A stretch of DNA of 64,000 bases from Photobacterium salinisoli (lineage in GTDB: Bacteria; Pseudomonadota; Gammaproteobacteria; Enterobacterales; Vibrionaceae), in assembly GCF_003614885.1 (NCBI RefSeq), contig NZ_QZMS01000007.1:2046001-2110000 (forward strand), read 5' to 3'. Positions within the stretch are counted from its first letter, which is position 1. Each line of letters begins with the position of its first letter. The position numbers and the translations under genes are program-made. Below are positions 61,966 to 64,000 of this stretch, piece by piece. The notes beneath the pieces were generated by a model. The model worked only from the letters and a program-made list of their open reading frames with translations. It was not told the origin of the DNA and did not search any database.

Positions 61966-62442
61966 TTACTCTAATCCTTGAATATGAAGATAAGCAGGCC
62001 ATTTCCCGAGCACGGTCTGAGAAAAACCCTGATTTTTTAACATAACAGGCACCAGATACAGCTGCTGCTGTGATACCCAGTAAATGGCATTTTGCCGCCA
62101 CTTCGCCGCCAGCTCACAAGCTTCAGTCAACCCGGTACGCACCGCCAGACTCGGCTCATGCCAGCGCCCGTCAGGCGCACTGCAATCAAGCTTCAGGTAA
62201 GCATATCCCAAAGCGGACAGTTCAGCTTCCAGGCACAGCTGCCGCTGACGATTTTCCTTACAACTGAGCACAATACTTTCTGGATTAAAAGCGGTTAAAA
62301 TAGCGAAGTTTGAGTAATCGGGTGTTTCAGACGCACGAAAAATGATCTGCTGATAGCTTAGCCATGTTGCTTGCTGGTTACGCCATTCTGCATAGGCGAC
62401 CTGCAACTGCGCATCATCAGTGTGACGGTCATCTTGCGACAT
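61966..62442 (-). CDS. DUF3293 domain protein
   Basis: This 158-residue cytoplasmic protein has the DUF3293 core, [23 protein letters not shown] (about 47-69), then [22 protein letters not shown] and a hydrophobic C-terminal strand [12 protein letters not shown]. The NP-S-x-N-x-x-R pattern is the family's hallmark. It is first gene of a two-gene operon with the RraA-family gene (11-base gap). Function unknown. Confidence 0.82.
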   Translation of the reverse strand: MSQDDRHTDDAQLQVAYAEWRNQQATWLSYQQIIFRASETPDYSNFAILTAFNPESIVLSCKENRQRQLCLEAELSALGYAYLKLDCSAPDGRWHEPSLAVRTGLTEACELAAKWRQNAIYWVSQQQLYLVPVMLKNQGFSQTVLGKWPAYLHIQGLE

Positions 62443-62863
62443 GTGTCTGATCCCTCTGCCTGATTAGCCGATAAGACTGTTATCTTTAACAGCCTTATTT
62501 CATTGATGAAACAACAAATTGTTTGAGCTATAACAATAAGATAGTGTTTCCAATACGCTAGTATGGCACGGTAAAATCGAAAAAACTGAGCGCAATACAA
62601 TAAAATCATATTGTTAGTACGCTGTTAAATGCATACAATCGTCTGTATCCAAGGGAAATTGTAGCCAGTCCCGTAAGTTCGGGTTTTTCAGCAAGTTTGT
62701 CCGTTGGGCCGCTGAAAAATGAGGATGGCGTACCAGCAGGTAGTTGAAAAGACAGATGCAAGCTGCAACTGTTCTGTTACTTTGCCTGTAAGCGAATTAT
62801 TTTTATAGAATTGAAATATTCTCTGTTAGACCAGATTCCGTTTTGAGTAATTAGGTACTGCCA
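62443..62863 (+). promoter_or_regulatory. arcA upstream/leader region
   Basis: These 421 AT-rich bases hold no credible gene. Repeats present are ACAATA-AAATCA-TATTGT, and, further in, a small CCCG-TAAGTT-CGGG stem followed by five T. That T-run is itself one arm of a perfect 9-bp repeat TTTTTCAGC (62684-62692) with GCTGAAAAA (62711-62719). The overlap looks attenuator-like but the first stem is only 4 bp. No good FNR or ArcA box was found by eye. Confidence 0.3.
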
Positions 62864-63583
62864 ATGCAAACCCCTCACATTCTAATTGTAGAAGACGAGC
62901 ACGTAACCCGTAACACCCTGAAAAGCATCTTTGAAGCGGAAGGGTATACGGTTCTAGAAGCCAGCGACGGTGCAGAAATGCACAAGATGCTGTCGGAACA
63001 TCATGTTCACCTTGTGATCATGGATATCAACCTGCCAGGTAAAAACGGTCTGCTGCTGGCCCGTGAACTGCGTGAGCAAGGCGATATGGCGCTGATGTTC
63101 CTGACAGGACGTGACAACGAAGTGGATAAGATCCTTGGTCTGGAAATTGGTGCTGATGATTACATCACTAAACCTTTCAATCCGAGAGAGCTGACCATTC
63201 GTGCCCGCAACCTGTTAACTCGCGCCATGAGTCAGGGCCTGGCCTCTGAGGATCGCCGCCTGGTTGAGCGCTATGAATTCAATGGCTGGTCTTTAGAGCT
63301 TAACAGCCGTTCTCTGGTGAGCCCCGACGGTGATCAGTTCAAGCTGCCACGCTCTGAATTCCGTGCCCTGCTGCATTTCTGCGAAAACCCAGGCAAAATC
63401 CAGACCCGTGCTGAACTGCTGAAAAAAATGACTGGCCGAGATCTGAAGCCACATGACCGCACAGTTGACGTTACTATCCGTCGTATTCGTAAGCATTTTG
63501 AATCTGTGTCTGATACTCCTGAGATCATCGCCACTATCCATGGCGAAGGGTATCGTTTCTGCGGTGATATCGAAGAAAGCTAA
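62864..63583 (+). CDS. arcA: Aerobic respiration control response regulator ArcA
   Basis: ArcA is the OmpR-family response regulator of redox control, repressing aerobic respiratory genes when oxygen is low. The 239-residue protein has the phospho-acceptor Asp54 in [14 protein letters not shown], the conserved Thr and Lys in MFLTGRD and [10 protein letters not shown], and a C-terminal winged helix ([16 protein letters not shown], then [10 protein letters not shown]). arcB lies just downstream on the opposite strand, so sensor and regulator are neighbours, as in vibrios and unlike E. coli. Confidence 0.97.
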   Translation: MQTPHILIVEDEHVTRNTLKSIFEAEGYTVLEASDGAEMHKMLSEHHVHLVIMDINLPGKNGLLLARELREQGDMALMFLTGRDNEVDKILGLEIGADDYITKPFNPRELTIRARNLLTRAMSQGLASEDRRLVERYEFNGWSLELNSRSLVSPDGDQFKLPRSEFRALLHFCENPGKIQTRAELLKKMTGRDLKPHDRTVDVTIRRIRKHFESVSDTPEIIATIHGEGYRFCGDIEES

Positions 63584-63611
63584 GACCTGGCACTAGCGTG
63601 TCCGGAACGAA

Positions 63612-63642
63612 TAAAAGCGTCGCCACTGCGACGCTTTTTTAA
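63612..63642. terminator. Bidirectional arcA / arcB terminator
   Basis: The stem AAAAGCGTCGC / GCGACGCTTTT with loop CACT is followed by more T residues. The left A-run allows use from the arcB side too. Confidence 0.9.
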
Positions 63643-63661
63643 TGGTTTACTATCAGCCTGT

Positions 63662-64000
63662 TCAGCTCTCTTTACTGGCCAGCCAGGTTTTCAGCACCTG
63701 CAGATCGGCCTGATAACTCGTTTTTATTTCATCGACCCAGTCTTCGATATTTTCCCACCAGGCCGGCAATTCCGGCGACTGTGCTTTCTGAGCCACCTGC
63801 TGAATACGCTTCAGGCCGATAGAACCCGCGGCTCCCTTGATCTTGTGCGCTTCAAATTTAATACCTTCCTTGTCTTTCGCCGTCATATTCGAATCAAGAA
63901 TCGCCAGATACTCAGGCATCATTTTTTCGAACATAGCCAGAGAATCATACACAGGTTGAGCACCGACAATATCGACATAAGAATCCAGCATCTCCAAATC
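63662..64000 (-). CDS. arcB: Aerobic respiration control sensor ArcB (partial, C-terminal HPt domain)
   Basis: These are the last 112 residues of the hybrid sensor kinase ArcB; the rest lies beyond the right edge. They form the histidine phosphotransfer domain. The phosphorylated His is in KFEAHKIKGAAGSIGLKRI (about 48 residues into the visible part), followed by IQQVAQKAQSPELPAWWENIEDWV. This HPt passes phosphate to ArcA. The frame is open to the window end, so no start codon is present here. Confidence 0.94.
   Translation of the reverse strand, partial: DLEMLDSYVDIVGAQPVYDSLAMFEKMMPEYLAILDSNMTAKDKEGIKFEAHKIKGAAGSIGLKRIQQVAQKAQSPELPAWWENIEDWVDEIKTSYQADLQVLKTWLASKES

Noticed and set aside
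62718-62807. 29-codon ORF in the arcA leader
   Set aside because: No Shine-Dalgarno sequence; ATG lies inside a repeat arm; no further support.

Overview
The window is a stretch of core chromosome from a gamma-proteobacterium of the Vibrionaceae. The evidence is the presence and order of family-typical genes: a HlyU-type ArsR regulator beside nhaR and rpsT, a VpsR-type regulator next to lysS, an NptA-type Na/Pi cotransporter, a long-form ThyA, and arcA beside arcB. Blocks such as xerD-dsbC-recJ-prfB-lysS, ptsP-rppH-mutH-tas and ileS-lspA-fkpB-ispH follow the E. coli/Vibrio order. The genus cannot be settled from the sequence alone (Vibrio, Photobacterium and Grimontia-like genomes are all possible). 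I saw no rRNA, tRNA, CRISPR array, prophage or insertion sequence.

Layout. 1-5.1 kb: ftsH (cut by the left edge), rlmE, yhbY, greA with a terminator in its leader, and dacB. 5.1-11 kb: carAB with two tandem promoters, then dapB. 11-19 kb: ispH, fkpB, lspA, ileS, ribF and murJ on the minus strand, divergent from rpsT. 19-25.6 kb: hlyU, nhaR, a small secreted protein, nhaA, nptA, thyA and lgt. 25.6-30.9 kb: a TauE/SafE permease, ptsP and rppH, a gene-free stretch rich in DnaA boxes, then mutH and a small unknown gene. 31-36.2 kb: tas, a DUF1127-like gene, a 22-codon ORF, a LysR/PACE efflux pair, vpsR and a lipoprotein. 36.4-43 kb: lysS, prfB (programmed frameshift), recJ, dsbC and xerD. 43-53.7 kb: fldB, brnQ, trmN6, srmB, yaaA, an AGCS symporter, a DUF3545 gene, a hemerythrin, ung, a 43-codon ORF, grcA, yjdM and a ribbon-helix-helix gene. 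53.8-64 kb: thrLABC, aceK, a small outer-membrane-like protein, an RraA-family gene with a DUF3293 gene, arcA, and the 3' end of arcB.

Most genes are housekeeping. They cover pyrimidine/arginine and threonine/lysine precursors, lipoprotein processing, translation factors, DNA repair and recombination, and redox control. Grouped functions include sodium physiology (nhaA-nhaR, nptA), oxygen response (arcA/arcB, and grcA behind a class II FNR promoter) and surface behaviour or virulence control (hlyU, vpsR). The most interesting non-coding features are the DnaA-box cluster between rppH and mutH, which looks like a counterpart of E. coli DARS2; two interleaved inverted repeats in front of dapB that would form mutually exclusive RNA helices; the greA leader terminator; and unlisted small ORFs with good ribosome binding sites.
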